Shown here piece after piece: positions 26,263 to 36,256 of a DNA stretch of 64,000 nt; the stretch's first letter is position 1, and each line of letters opens with the position of its first letter. The stretch is from Novosphingobium clariflavum (GTDB taxonomy: Bacteria > Pseudomonadota > Alphaproteobacteria > Sphingomonadales > Sphingomonadaceae): NCBI RefSeq assembly GCF_026420865.1, contig NZ_JAPCWC010000015.1:29475-93474 (forward strand), read 5' to 3'. The notes beneath the pieces were generated by a model. It ran no database searches. It saw only the letters and a program-made list of their open reading frames with translations, and had not been told where the DNA came from. The position numbers and the translations under genes are program-made.

Positions 26263-27508
26263 GGGCCGCCCCCATCACGTGCGCGACGATGGCCTTGCGC
26301 TCCCGCTCCGTCTGGAACAGGGCCTCCGTCGGCAGCGCCGCCACCGCACGGCGCCATGCCTCAAACCGCGTGCCGGTAGCCTCCAGCAGACACTGCGGCA
26401 ATTCCGCCTCCGGCGCATCGACCAGCAGGCCGACGCCGTGACGCGCCAGCCAGCGCCCCGTCTCGACCCGGCGCAAGGCGATCGGCACGGCCCCGTGCGC
26501 CAGTCCCTCGTAGAGCCGGTTGGGCAGCAGCCATTCGGAATTGAGCCCCTCTTCGAAATAGTCGATGGCCCAGATGTAATCGACCTCGGCATAGAGTTCA
26601 GGAAGCTGCGCGGGCGTGTAGGGCCCGAGGTAGCGCAAGCCGGGACAGGCCCCCACCTGCTCGGCAAAGTCGGGAAATTCCGCCTGGCTGGGGATCCCGG
26701 CAATCAGCACCTCGACCCGGGCTCCACTGACCGCCGCCGGATCCGGGACGTCGGCCCTGGCGATGCGTGCCAGTTCGGCCAGAGTCCGGCGGCAGCGCAG
26801 CATGCCGAACCACCCGATGACGACACGGGGTGACGCCTGCGCGTCCGCCCCGGCACCTGTCTCGGCACGTGTGTCGGCACGTGTGTCGGCACGTGTATCG
26901 GTACTGGCGCGCGGCTCGGCCTCGGCGCGGGTCTCTTCGTCTCGCCGTGCCGCGCGCTGGGAGATCGGCACCTTGTTTTCGACCAGCAGGACCGCCTGGT
27001 CATGCCCCTGCCGGGCCGAGAAATACTCGCGCGCGAAAGCCGGGGAACTCACCAGGACCAGGTCGGCACGGCGCAGCAGCTTGCGCTCGATCCACCGCAT
27101 CAGCCGGGATTTGCATCCGGAACCGAGCATTAATCGGTGAATGTCCAGACACTCGTAAACCAGCCGCTGCCCGCGACGGCGCACCCGCCATGCCAGCACC
27201 AGCATTTCCAGGTTGCGCGCCACGAGAACCCGCGCGCCGTCGCAGGTTCGCTGAACCAGCCGGGGCGCGAGCACATTGCCGAGAACCCGGAGCGCCCGCT
27301 GCACGAGCCGGGCGTCGGCGGTTTTTCCAAAGTCGACGATCTCGTCCGGACTGCCGCCGGGCGGAACCGCGTCCCCCCGCCGGAAGCCACCGAGCCTGAC
27401 CGCGAGGCCTTCCTCCCGGAACATCGCCACGCGTCGCCGGACGGCGGCATCGTTCACGTCGTGCCCGAGATACGCGACCGTAGCCGGCGAACATTGCTCC
27501 AATCTCAT
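26255..27508 (-). CDS. ExoL-like glycosyltransferase
   Basis: 417 residues. The N-terminal half has YLGHDVNDAAVRRRVAMFRE, VYECLDIHRLM and VLVSSPAFAREYF, as in succinoglycan ExoL. The C-terminal half has VVIGWFGMLRCRRTLAEL, LRYLGPYTPAQLPELYA and LNSEWLLPNRLYEGLAHGA, the nucleotide-sugar binding end of a GT-B fold. A linker at about 200-215 is made of four 12-base tandem repeats encoding a DTRADTRA-type stretch. Probably a cytoplasmic glucosyltransferase for EPS repeat-unit assembly. Divergent from the ExoP gene. Confidence 0.82.
   Translation of the reverse strand: MRLEQCSPATVAYLGHDVNDAAVRRRVAMFREEGLAVRLGGFRRGDAVPPGGSPDEIVDFGKTADARLVQRALRVLGNVLAPRLVQRTCDGARVLVARNLEMLVLAWRVRRRGQRLVYECLDIHRLMLGSGCKSRLMRWIERKLLRRADLVLVSSPAFAREYFSARQGHDQAVLLVENKVPISQRAARRDEETRAEAEPRASTDTRADTRADTRAETGAGADAQASPRVVIGWFGMLRCRRTLAELARIARADVPDPAAVSGARVEVLIAGIPSQAEFPDFAEQVGACPGLRYLGPYTPAQLPELYAEVDYIWAIDYFEEGLNSEWLLPNRLYEGLAHGAVPIALRRVETGRWLARHGVGLLVDAPEAELPQCLLEATGTRFEAWRRAVAALPTEALFQTERERKAIVAHVMGAAHD
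26854..26901. repeat. four tandem 12-base repeats inside the ExoL-like gene
   Basis: Units CACCTGTCTCGG, CACGTGTGTCGG, CACGTGTGTCGG, CACGTGTATCGG at 26854, 26866, 26878 and 26890. In-frame, they add multiples of four residues to the linker between the two halves of the glycosyltransferase. Confidence 0.85.
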
Positions 27509-27673
27509 GCGAATATCCCGAAATCTACTCTCAATCCGATGAAAATCCTGTTCCCCGTCAAATCGCAGACAGGCATTGTACGGATGTCATCGGATCGAAT
27601 TGAACTTCGGGATTATTTAGTTCCCAACCCTCAAACCCATCAATTCGAACTTCATCTGTTTTGGAGGAACATC
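27509..27673. promoter_or_regulatory. divergent promoter region of the EPS genes
   Basis: 165 bases, clearly richer in A+T than the surroundings, between the leftward ExoL-like gene and the rightward ExoP gene. Both need promoters here. A GGAGGA ribosome-binding site at 27663-27668 precedes a TTG start. No single operator stands out. Confidence 0.5.
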
Positions 27674-29860
27674 TTGAACAGTATTACTCACAATCTTCCA
27701 TTCGATGAATTGATGGAAAGCAGATCAAGGAAGATACTTCCCGATCCTTCTTTTATTCGCGAGATTATCTTGCGTCATCGCTGGCTATTCCTCGGCACGT
27801 TCCTGGCAGTCGTGCTGCTGACCGGCGGCGTGCTGTGGATCACCCCGAAAATCTATTCGGCCACTGCGACCCTCCAGCTCGAACCGCGCGAAGGGCAACC
27901 GGTAAAGGTCAACGATCGCGGCACCCTCGCCCCGGCGGACGACAACCTGATCGACACCGCCGTCATGATGATGCGCTCCCCGGCGCTGACGATTGCCGTC
28001 GTCCGCCGCCTTCACCTTGACCGGCGCGAGGGCTTCGGTCTTCCCGAAAAGCCGGGCGCGGCAGACGGACCGGTCGGTGGCGGCACCCAAGGCGCGACGA
28101 CCCTTGCCGAAGGGCGCGCGATGCTGCGGGTGCTGGCCCTCACCAAGGTTCGCCGGATCGGCGTGACCTACCTGGTCGATGTCACGGCGCGCACAGGCAA
28201 TCCGGAACTGTCCGCCGAACTCGCCAACGGCATCGCCCAGACTTACATCGCGCTGAGCGCGCAGCAGAAGCAGTCGCGCAGCCGCCAATCGGCCGACGAT
28301 GCGCAAGCCCGCGCGGAGACCCTGCGCCGCCAGGCCGTGGCCGACGATGCCACCCTGCAGGACTACATGGTTCGCCACAACCTGATGAGCGCGGAAGGCG
28401 CCACGATGGCGGAACAGGAAGTGTCCGAACTCAACCGCCAGATCGCCGAAGCCCAGGCCGCGCTGGCTGAGCAGCGCGGACGGCTCGCCGCCGCCCAGTC
28501 ACAACTCGCGCGCGGCGGCGGCGGAGCCGACATCGGCGCCGCACTGGCATCGGACACCGTGCGCCAGCTGCGCCAGCAGGAAGCCGAGGCCAGCGCCCGC
28601 CTTGCCCAGCTTGACGCCCGTTACGGCAACCGCCACCCCGACGTGATCGAGGCCCGCAACGAGCTTGGCGACATCCACGCCCAGTTGCAGGCGGAACTCT
28701 CGCGCATCGTCTCGGGCCTGCGCGCGGATGTGCAGATCGCCCAGTCTCGGCTCGACTCGCTGCTGGCAAGCCGCGGCGGCGCCCGCGGTTCGCTGGCCCA
28801 GAACAGCGCGGCCCAGGTCGGCCGCCTCGAACTCGAACGCCGCGCCGAGGCCAGCCGCGCCATCTACAACGCCTTCCTCACCCGTGCCAAGGAAGCCGCC
28901 CAGGCCGGCTCGCTTGCCGATACCGACGCCAGCATAGCTTCCGCCGCCCAGGTGCCCAGCGGCCCGATCTCGCCAAACCGCAAGCTCGGCGCCCTTGCCG
29001 GCCTGTTTGTCGCCCTGGTGGCGGCCCTCGCCGCCACCGGCATTGCCGAGTACGCCGAGAGCCGGGTGTCCACCCGCAGGGACATCGAGCAGGCGCTGGG
29101 CGCCAGCTACATCGGTGCCATCCCCACCCTGCACTCGGCGGCGCGGGTCAAACGCGGCAGCATCGCGCCGCAGGACTATGTCGTGTCCCGCCCCTTCTCG
29201 ATGTTCACCGAAAGCCTGCGCCACCTTGCCTCCAGCCTCGATCTACTGGGAGCGGACGGCAAGCGCGTGGTGACGATCACGTCCCCGCTGCCCCGCGAAG
29301 GCAAGTCGACCACTGCCATGTGCCTGGCGCGCACGCTGGCGCTGTCGCGTCGCACCGTCGTTCTGGTCGATGCCGACCTGCGCCATCACTCCACCTCGGA
29401 CGCGCTGGTCCCCGGGCGTGAAGGCGAGGCCCTGCTGCGTGTGCTGGACGGCACCCTGCCGATCGACGAGGCGCTGACCCGCGATACGGCAAGCGGCCTC
29501 ATGGTGCTGACCACGCGGGGCGAGATGGGGGGCGGCGAAGGCATCTCCCGCGAGAGCATGATGCGGCTGATCGAGGCGCTGAAGGCGCGGTTCGATATCG
29601 TGATCTTCGATTCCGCGCCCATGCTCGGGCTCGCCGAGACCCGCATCGTCACCCGGCTTTCCGATACCACGCTGGTGGTCGCCCGGTGGCGCCGCACGCC
29701 GCTGCGCGCGGTGGAAACGACACTGGAGCTGCTGCGCCAGAGCGGCAGCACGATTGCCGGCATTGCCCTCAGCTTCCTCGACGCCCGCCAATATGCCAGC
29801 GCCGGCCTCGGCGACGCCTTTGGCTATCACAAGAAGTTCAAAGGCTATTATGCCGATTGA
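27674..29860 (+). CDS. exoP: EPS co-polymerase with tyrosine autokinase (ExoP/Wzc type)
   Basis: 728 residues from TTG 27674, which has a perfect GGAGGA five bases upstream; in-frame ATGs further up lack such a site. Wzz domain between membrane helices (about 36-57 and 437-456) with a long periplasmic coiled coil (about 205-400). C-terminal BY-kinase with Walker A SPLPREGKSTT (about 537-547), Walker A' VVLVDADLR (about 562-570), Walker B FDIVIFDSAPML, and a short Tyr-containing tail ending KGYYAD. It controls polymer length and export by cycles of autophosphorylation. Confidence 0.93.
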   Translation: MNSITHNLPFDELMESRSRKILPDPSFIREIILRHRWLFLGTFLAVVLLTGGVLWITPKIYSATATLQLEPREGQPVKVNDRGTLAPADDNLIDTAVMMMRSPALTIAVVRRLHLDRREGFGLPEKPGAADGPVGGGTQGATTLAEGRAMLRVLALTKVRRIGVTYLVDVTARTGNPELSAELANGIAQTYIALSAQQKQSRSRQSADDAQARAETLRRQAVADDATLQDYMVRHNLMSAEGATMAEQEVSELNRQIAEAQAALAEQRGRLAAAQSQLARGGGGADIGAALASDTVRQLRQQEAEASARLAQLDARYGNRHPDVIEARNELGDIHAQLQAELSRIVSGLRADVQIAQSRLDSLLASRGGARGSLAQNSAAQVGRLELERRAEASRAIYNAFLTRAKEAAQAGSLADTDASIASAAQVPSGPISPNRKLGALAGLFVALVAALAATGIAEYAESRVSTRRDIEQALGASYIGAIPTLHSAARVKRGSIAPQDYVVSRPFSMFTESLRHLASSLDLLGADGKRVVTITSPLPREGKSTTAMCLARTLALSRRTVVLVDADLRHHSTSDALVPGREGEALLRVLDGTLPIDEALTRDTASGLMVLTTRGEMGGGEGISRESMMRLIEALKARFDIVIFDSAPMLGLAETRIVTRLSDTTLVVARWRRTPLRAVETTLELLRQSGSTIAGIALSFLDARQYASAGLGDAFGYHKKFKGYYAD

Positions 29861-29956
29861 GCTTCGGGCGAACGCCGGCCGGCCGGCCGTGGGTTGGCCG
29901 CTACAAGGTTGGCCGGTACAAGGCCGGCTCCGCAATGCACCGGGTGCGTCGGCGGC

Positions 29957-31429
29957 ATGACCCACCAACGCCCGGGCATCCTCTCGCCGCTTGTCTGGTC
30001 CACGGTGTCGAGCATCGGCACCCAGGCCCTGGCCTTTGTCACGTTCGCGATCCTCGCCCGGCTGCTCGGTGCGGCGACCTTCGGGCTCGTCGCCATGGCC
30101 GCGCTGGTGATCGACCTGTTGCTGGTGATCAGCGGCGCCGGCATCAACGAAGCCGTGGTCCAGCGGCGCGCGCTCGACGAATGCGACGCTGACACCGCAT
30201 TCTGGGCCAATCTTGCCTGCGGCATGCTGTTCACGCTGCTGACGATCGCGATTGCCCCGCTCGTTTCGCTGCTTTTCGGCCAGCCCGACCTGACCCCGGT
30301 GACCATGGCGCTCGCAGCGATCTTCACGATCACGCCGCTGGGTGCGATCCACACCGCGCGGCTGACGCGGGACCTGCGGTTCCGCTCCGTGGCGATCCGC
30401 AACCTCGTGGCGGCACTGGCCGGAGCAGCGGTCGGACTGCCCATGGCGCTGCTCGGCTTCGGGGTCTGGGCCCTCGTCGCCCAGCGCATCGCCTTTGCCG
30501 GCGCCCTGGTCCTGGCGGTATGGGCCAGCTACCCATGGTGGCCTCGCATGCGGTTCCGACGGCAGACTTGCGCCGAGATGATCCGCTTCGGCGGCTATCT
30601 CGGCCTGTCCCGCACGCTGAACCAGCTCAACATCCGCTGCGCGGAACTGATCAGCGGCGCGCTGATCGGCCCGGTGGCGGTGGCCTTCATTCGCGCCGGA
30701 TCGCGCGTGATGGAAGTGCTGAACCAGATCACCTACACGCCGTTCCAGCAAGTCTCGATGCCGGTGCTCGCCCGTGCGGTCCACGGGGAGGCTGAACATG
30801 GCGGGACAGCCCTGCGCGAAAGCTACCTTCAGCTCAGCCGCCTCTCCTCGTTCCTGATGTTCCCTGCTTTCCTCGGCTGCGTTACCATCGCCGATGAAAT
30901 CGTCGCGCTGGTCTTTGGCCCCGGGTGGGAGCCGGTGGCCGACGCCATCCGCATTTTCGCCTGCGCGGTCGTTGCCTCGCAGATGAACAACCTGATCATT
31001 GGCGCCTTGGCCGCCACCGGCGAATCCCGCCAGGTCCTCTCGTGGACGACCCTGCAGATCGTCGCCGGCATCGCCGCCGCGGCCCTCGCCGCCCGCTGGG
31101 GCTGGCAGGCCATGCTGATGACCGGCGTGGCAAGAGGCTATCTGATCCTGCCTTACGGCTTCCATCTGCTGCGCACGCACACCGGCATCACCCTGCGCGA
31201 GGTCATCGCCAGCCTGCGACCTGCCTTGTCGAGTTCGTGCCTGATGGCCGCGATCGTCCTGCCCGGCGTGCAATACTGCGAAAGCCGGATGAGCGAACCG
31301 GCGATCCTCGCGCTCTGGCTGCCAATTGCCGCAGTGATCTACTTCGGCGCCTTCGCGGCGCAGGATCGCACGGTCTTTGTCCAGTTGCGCAGGCTGGCAA
31401 AGGCACGAAAAGCGTGCGCGGCGGCGTAA
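29957..31429 (+). CDS. Wzx-type polysaccharide flippase (ExoT-like)
   Basis: 490 residues from ATG 29957. MOP/PST-family exporter with about 12 membrane helices. Diagnostic segments: STVSSIGTQALAFVTFAILARLLG, FGLVAMAALVIDLL, GAGINEAVVQRR and RFGGYLGLSRTLNQLNIRCAELI. It moves lipid-linked repeat units across the inner membrane. It lies 96 bases after ExoP, with a short imperfect tandem repeat in the gap (GTTGGCCG units, about 29890-29930). Confidence 0.9.
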   Translation: MTHQRPGILSPLVWSTVSSIGTQALAFVTFAILARLLGAATFGLVAMAALVIDLLLVISGAGINEAVVQRRALDECDADTAFWANLACGMLFTLLTIAIAPLVSLLFGQPDLTPVTMALAAIFTITPLGAIHTARLTRDLRFRSVAIRNLVAALAGAAVGLPMALLGFGVWALVAQRIAFAGALVLAVWASYPWWPRMRFRRQTCAEMIRFGGYLGLSRTLNQLNIRCAELISGALIGPVAVAFIRAGSRVMEVLNQITYTPFQQVSMPVLARAVHGEAEHGGTALRESYLQLSRLSSFLMFPAFLGCVTIADEIVALVFGPGWEPVADAIRIFACAVVASQMNNLIIGALAATGESRQVLSWTTLQIVAGIAAAALAARWGWQAMLMTGVARGYLILPYGFHLLRTHTGITLREVIASLRPALSSSCLMAAIVLPGVQYCESRMSEPAILALWLPIAAVIYFGAFAAQDRTVFVQLRRLAKARKACAAA

Positions 31430-31552
31430 GACCGGTTGCCCAGCACCACCCAGCAAAATTCCGCTTGCCGTCCCCCGAGAGAGCCGTCACCACACTCACC
31501 AAAGTGCTGATTGGAAACGATAAGCACCAGGCAACGGGTGGGAGCACACATA

Positions 31553-34102
31553 GTGCGATCGGGATCGGAACTGCTTTTTATACCGGCGCTGGCGCTGGGA
31601 ATTGTGCTGACGATGCCCGCACCAGCCAGCGCCAGCCCGCAACCCTCGGTCGAGGAGATAACCGAAGAGGTCATGGTCAGCAGCGACGCCCAGCCGCATG
31701 ACTTCTCGGACGAGGCGCTGCGCGAGAAAGCGGCTGACTTTAGCCTACCCGGCTACCGCTCGCGCCCGCCCGGGTTCGACCACTGGGCCAGGGCCCTGCT
31801 GGCAGGCCTCAAGGCGCATCCTCTTCCCGTTATCTCTGCCAGTCTTGCGAAAGAACACGGCATGGCCGCCCCCGCCATGCTCGATCTCGCGCGCGATTGG
31901 CTGAGAATGCAGGACTATGCCTGGCGATCCGGGTTTGCGTCGGACGAAGAGGCCGCCGCAGCGATGACCAGCCGGCTGCTGGACCACACCAAAGCCGCGC
32001 AGGGCACACGGCTGTCGATCGAGATCGCCGCCGATGCCCTCTGGCAGATCGACCATTGCACAGCGCACTTCGAACAGCTCGAACACATCGGCGCAGATCC
32101 GCTCGAAGCCTTGCGCGCCATTGCCAGCGTCACCCAGTGCCCCGTGTACCAGGCCCGCCTCGCCGCAGCCGATCCCGCACATGCGGCTGCCACCCTGAGC
32201 GAACTGCTGCTGTCGGACGAAATGGACAAAGTCCACGCACTGCCGATCGCGGAGTGGCTGGCATCCCCGCCCGCACTGGTCCGCGCCGCGCCGTCCTCGC
32301 GCGATGCCCTGCGCCTGCGCATGACCCGAACGGCCATCGCCCTGGCCTTCGATGCCGGGCTCGTTTCAGAGGGCCTGGCGCTGTATGACGGCCTCTCCCC
32401 TGCCGAACAACAGGCCATCCTGCCCGCGGTGCAGCCGGCGTTCGATGCCGAAATAGACGGCCTCCCGGTCGCCTTTCCCGCGCTTGCAAAGGGCGATCTG
32501 GCAAGCTCCATCGCCGCTGCCCTGCTCGACGCCGGGCGGAAGACGGAAGCCCGCGCGATCGTCATCGCCTCCCCGCAAACCGGCATCTGGCGCGCCATCG
32601 TTGCCTGTGGTTACCAGAGCAACACCCGCCCCGATGTCCGTAACTTTGCGCTGGCTTGCCTGAAACGCGAAGGACTGGGTGAGGACGATGTCAAAACCGC
32701 CCCGCACGATGAGGTAGCGATCGACGGCCTTCTGTTGCTCCACGCGATCGACACTCCCGAGCGGGACCCTTACATCTACGCCGAAGCCGCTTTTTCCGGT
32801 TCGCAGCGCCCGAGCGCAGATGGCGCCACGGCCCGCCTGCGATGCACGGTCTTCGCCGCTCCGCCGTTCCAGCAGATCTGCGCGCATGCACGCCGTTCCG
32901 TCACCTGGACTTTAGAGCCTGACGACGCGCAGGCCGAAGCCCGACGCGCCGCTGCGATAGCCAGGATCGATGGAATGACACTCGACGGCTGGCTCGCCCT
33001 ACGTGCCCGCATTGATGCAGATCTGGCCAAGGCGCGCCTGGAATTTACCGAGGATAACAAGGATCCGGCTTGGCGAGATCGCCCCGCGCTGCGTGCCAGC
33101 CCGCCGGACTTTACCGTCCATCCGCTGCCCCCGGAACTGCGCAGCGCTCCGGCAACCACTGGCAACGACGGCGCCGACGACGATAAGGACGCCCAGTGGC
33201 CGAAAGACTGGGGCAAACTGCCGCGCGGCTTCACACCAGTCCGTTTCGAACGGAACGACAAGCGCGCCGTCGCCATCAGCCTGTCCGGGATGTTCGACCG
33301 CGCCGGCGAGATCAGCCCCGGCGGCTACTGGATCCACCTCAGCGACGATGGCGGCAAAACTTGGCAGGTGCCGCGCTATACCGGGCTCTCATTCCACTTC
33401 CCCTACGAAGTGATGCGCCGCTCAAAGCTGCCGATGCTTGGCGGACAGGACCTGACGATCGAAGTGGTCCACGCCGAGATCGACACCCGCTCGATCACCT
33501 ATCCGCCCGTCGCCCTGCAGACCTGGCCCACCGAACGGGACTTCTTCCTCGACATCCCCATCGCCCGCCTCACCGCCGACAGCGACGGTGACGGCGTCAC
33601 CGATCTTGCAGCGCGCCACCTCCTGCTGGATCGTCCCGCGCCGATGGCGCCGTTCCTCGTCGGCAGCGACTGGGCGCAATGCGGCGGTGTCACGCCCCCG
33701 ATCACCGAACTGCGCCTTGCCATCCTTGCGCGGATCAACGGGGTCGAAGCCAGAGCGCTGATCGAACCCGTGACCCGAGGTGGCTCAGTCCCGATGATCG
33801 GCGGCTGGTCGAGGATGGCTCCCGGCGCCGCATGGCCGCTTTTCCTCAAGGGCAGCGCAGCCGACTTTGCCTGCGCCCGCCCCTCCACCATGCCGATCCT
33901 CATCTACGGTCTGCAAGGCGAGGACCAGCTTCAGCACCAGACCCCCGACTTCCGCCTGCTGGAAATGCCGAACCTCGTCATGAACCGCGAACAGACACGG
34001 GGATACGCGGAATGGAGTGCGGGCTGGGCTGGCGGCACCGTCCTGTTCTGGAGGGAGGGCAAGGGCTGGAAGTTCCGCGACATCAGCAGTTGGATCACCT
34101 GA
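31553..34102 (+). CDS. large secreted protein of unknown function in the EPS locus
   Basis: 849 residues from GTG 31553, chosen because GGGAG lies upstream and a signal peptide starts there (SELLFIPALALGIVLTMPAP). Other starts are TTG 31511 and GTG 31538. Residues about 40-500 look like helical repeats. The C-terminal part is beta-rich, with an Asp-box motif SDDGGKTW (about 597-604) and a calcium-loop-like DSDGDGVTD (about 676). No family recognised. Genes on both sides belong to EPS synthesis, so a role in polymer handling is likely but unproven. It converges on the GT4 gene. Confidence 0.75.
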   Translation: MRSGSELLFIPALALGIVLTMPAPASASPQPSVEEITEEVMVSSDAQPHDFSDEALREKAADFSLPGYRSRPPGFDHWARALLAGLKAHPLPVISASLAKEHGMAAPAMLDLARDWLRMQDYAWRSGFASDEEAAAAMTSRLLDHTKAAQGTRLSIEIAADALWQIDHCTAHFEQLEHIGADPLEALRAIASVTQCPVYQARLAAADPAHAAATLSELLLSDEMDKVHALPIAEWLASPPALVRAAPSSRDALRLRMTRTAIALAFDAGLVSEGLALYDGLSPAEQQAILPAVQPAFDAEIDGLPVAFPALAKGDLASSIAAALLDAGRKTEARAIVIASPQTGIWRAIVACGYQSNTRPDVRNFALACLKREGLGEDDVKTAPHDEVAIDGLLLLHAIDTPERDPYIYAEAAFSGSQRPSADGATARLRCTVFAAPPFQQICAHARRSVTWTLEPDDAQAEARRAAAIARIDGMTLDGWLALRARIDADLAKARLEFTEDNKDPAWRDRPALRASPPDFTVHPLPPELRSAPATTGNDGADDDKDAQWPKDWGKLPRGFTPVRFERNDKRAVAISLSGMFDRAGEISPGGYWIHLSDDGGKTWQVPRYTGLSFHFPYEVMRRSKLPMLGGQDLTIEVVHAEIDTRSITYPPVALQTWPTERDFFLDIPIARLTADSDGDGVTDLAARHLLLDRPAPMAPFLVGSDWAQCGGVTPPITELRLAILARINGVEARALIEPVTRGGSVPMIGGWSRMAPGAAWPLFLKGSAADFACARPSTMPILIYGLQGEDQLQHQTPDFRLLEMPNLVMNREQTRGYAEWSAGWAGGTVLFWREGKGWKFRDISSWIT

Positions 34103-34123
34103 CCCCGAGACCGCCGCCAGCGG

Positions 34124-35116
34124 CTATCCCAGCGCCAGCACTTTGGCCGCCCGCCTGATCCGCTGCAACGCGGAAGCCGGGCGATGCGCCCAAAGGTCGC
34201 CGATCGACGAACCCTGCCCCGCCGTCGCGGCGAAGAAATGCGTGATATCGGCCAGCAGCACCTGCAACCGGCGTTCCACCGCAGCCCGCGAATAGGGGGC
34301 AAAGGCCTCTTCGCCCGGTACCGGCGGGGCATCCCCGGCAACCGCGCGCAGGATCGCCGCCACGTCATAATCGGGCGAGTGGACACGGATCTTGCGGCAA
34401 TTGAACCCGGGATCGAGATAGTCGGCCAGCGCATCGTTGATGCTGGAGAACACCACGCAGCCCTGCGCCATCGCTTCAAGCGGCGGCAGGCCGAACCCCT
34501 CGGTCGCGCCCACGGCAATCCAGTGTTCCACGGAATCGTAGAGGTAGACCTTGCTGCGCCGCAAGTAGGCCCCGAGATCGTCGACCCAGCCATCCAGCAC
34601 GGTCAACCGGCAGCGCCCCTGCAAGGCGGGCACCAGGTCGTCCATCAGGTAGCGGGATGACTTGCGTGCCTGCACCAGCACGTCGATGTCGCGTTCCCCC
34701 CGCGGTTCCGGGCCGGGATGGGCAACGATGTTGGGGAGCAAGCCAAGGTAGGAATTGGGCGCAAGACGTCCCCAGTAGCCGAGCGTATGGCGACTGACGC
34801 AAAGGATCGGCACGCGCGGCGGCAGCTTCATTCCCCAGCCGCTGCTATGCGCGACATAGACGACGTCCCGGTCCTGCAACCGGTCGACCAGCTCGGCAAC
34901 GTCGGGGCCCCAGTGCACGACAAAGATCGGCTCCTCGTCGGTGGGAATGCGCCCTGCCTCCCAGTCTCCGAGATGGTCCTGCCCGGCAATCCGGGCGCGA
35001 TAGTAGGCCTGATGCACGCGCGTGACGGCCGTGCAGGCCCGCATGAACCGCATCTGCGCAAGATTACCGCCGACGTCGCTGCGCGCATCGGGAAAAAGAA
35101 ATACGAGCGGTCGCAA
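34124..35116 (-). CDS. GT4-like glycosyltransferase
   Basis: 330 residues. Begins LVFLFPDARSDVGGNLAQMRF. The C-terminal half carries YLYDSVEHWIAVGATEGFG and PPLEAMAQGCVVFSSINDALA, the acidic EGFGLPPLEA motif of GT4 retaining enzymes. Starts 9 bases after the ExoO-like gene ends, so the two are co-transcribed. The sugar added is not predictable. Confidence 0.83.
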   Translation of the reverse strand: MRPLVFLFPDARSDVGGNLAQMRFMRACTAVTRVHQAYYRARIAGQDHLGDWEAGRIPTDEEPIFVVHWGPDVAELVDRLQDRDVVYVAHSSGWGMKLPPRVPILCVSRHTLGYWGRLAPNSYLGLLPNIVAHPGPEPRGERDIDVLVQARKSSRYLMDDLVPALQGRCRLTVLDGWVDDLGAYLRRSKVYLYDSVEHWIAVGATEGFGLPPLEAMAQGCVVFSSINDALADYLDPGFNCRKIRVHSPDYDVAAILRAVAGDAPPVPGEEAFAPYSRAAVERRLQVLLADITHFFAATAGQGSSIGDLWAHRPASALQRIRRAAKVLALG

Positions 35117-35125
35117 GCAGGGCTC

Positions 35126-36256
35126 CTAGGCTGGCCGGGATCGTGGCGGCGTGGTGGTGGAATGGGGCGGAGACGGCGATGCCGCCGGAATGGACAGATC
35201 TGCCGGCGGGTGCATCGGCGCCTGGAGCGCCGCCATGATCTGGCGGAGCGCACCCTGCCCTTCCTCCCCGCGCAGCCAGGGACTGGACGCGAGGCGGGAG
35301 AAATCCAGGCCGATGCGCTTCGCGGCCGCTTCGCGCAGGCTGGTCAGCGTCAGCCGGCGCGAAACCGGATTGCCGGCGGTGATATGCAAAGCCCGCCGCC
35401 ATTGCCGCCCCTTGAGCGCAGCGATGACCTCGAGATGCGCGAGCGCACCGGCCAGATTGTCGCGCCGCGCGCTCAGCAAGGGGGCTGCCTCCCCGGCCGC
35501 CCCGGCAGCGGCAGCGACAGCGTCGAGCGCCATCAGCAGGCCTTCCAGATCCAGTGGCGACAGCCGGTGCGAAGTAGACGCCGCATGGCGCCGGTAATAA
35601 TAGCCCGGCGCCGGGAGGAAGCGGTAGCGGGCACCGGCCAGCATCGCCCGCAGCACCAGATCGAAATCCTCCCCGATCCGCAGCCGTTCGTCATAACGGA
35701 GCCCGTGGCGGCGCATGAACGCCATGTCGAACAATGGCTTGAGATAGCCGGGTGACACCGCGCGGCTGCCGAACATGCTGCCCGCCAGGAATTCGTCCAG
35801 CCCGATGCGCCGCTCCGCGCGCCACGCCTTGCCATCCGCAAAAAGGCCCGCCCGCAGGCCTTTGCCATCGCCCTGGAACTCCACCATGTTGGCGGCGCAG
35901 ATTTCATCGCCATGGGCCCGCTGCGCGGCGAGCAGTCGTTCGACATGACGTGGATGGAGGATGTCGTCGCTATCCAGAATGGCAGCGAAGCGGCCCCGGC
36001 AGGCGTCCAGACTGAGGTTACGCACGGCGCTGAGCCCCTTGCACGAGCCGGCGATCAGCCGCACGCGAACGTCCTGGGCGGCGTGCCATCGCACGATATC
36101 CGCGGTGCCATCGGTCGAGCCATCGTCAACGACGAGCACTTCGACATCTGCCACGCTCTGCGCCCGCGCCGAAGCCAGCGCGGATCCGATGAATGGCGCC
36201 GTGTTGCGTGCAACGATCAGGATAGAAACTTCCGGCGGGTTCGTGGATCCGGACAA
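35126..36256 (-). CDS. GT2 glycosyltransferase, ExoO-like
   Basis: 376 residues. Family 2 signature at the start: VSILIVARNTAPFIGSALAS, VEVLVVDDGSTDGT and AAILDSDDILHPRHVERL (the SDD is the metal-binding DxD). Then RYDERLRIGEDFDLVLRAM, the catalytic-base region. The length and order resemble ExoO, which adds glucose to the succinoglycan side chain. The C-terminal 40 residues are Pro/Ser-rich. First gene of a two-gene leftward operon with the GT4 enzyme. Confidence 0.86.
   Translation of the reverse strand: MSGSTNPPEVSILIVARNTAPFIGSALASARAQSVADVEVLVVDDGSTDGTADIVRWHAAQDVRVRLIAGSCKGLSAVRNLSLDACRGRFAAILDSDDILHPRHVERLLAAQRAHGDEICAANMVEFQGDGKGLRAGLFADGKAWRAERRIGLDEFLAGSMFGSRAVSPGYLKPLFDMAFMRRHGLRYDERLRIGEDFDLVLRAMLAGARYRFLPAPGYYYRRHAASTSHRLSPLDLEGLLMALDAVAAAAGAAGEAAPLLSARRDNLAGALAHLEVIAALKGRQWRRALHITAGNPVSRRLTLTSLREAAAKRIGLDFSRLASSPWLRGEEGQGALRQIMAALQAPMHPPADLSIPAASPSPPHSTTTPPRSRPA

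Noticed and set aside
29243..31456. 737-codon minus-strand open frame
   Set aside because: Antisense to exoP and the flippase gene; no domain, mirror of third-position GC.
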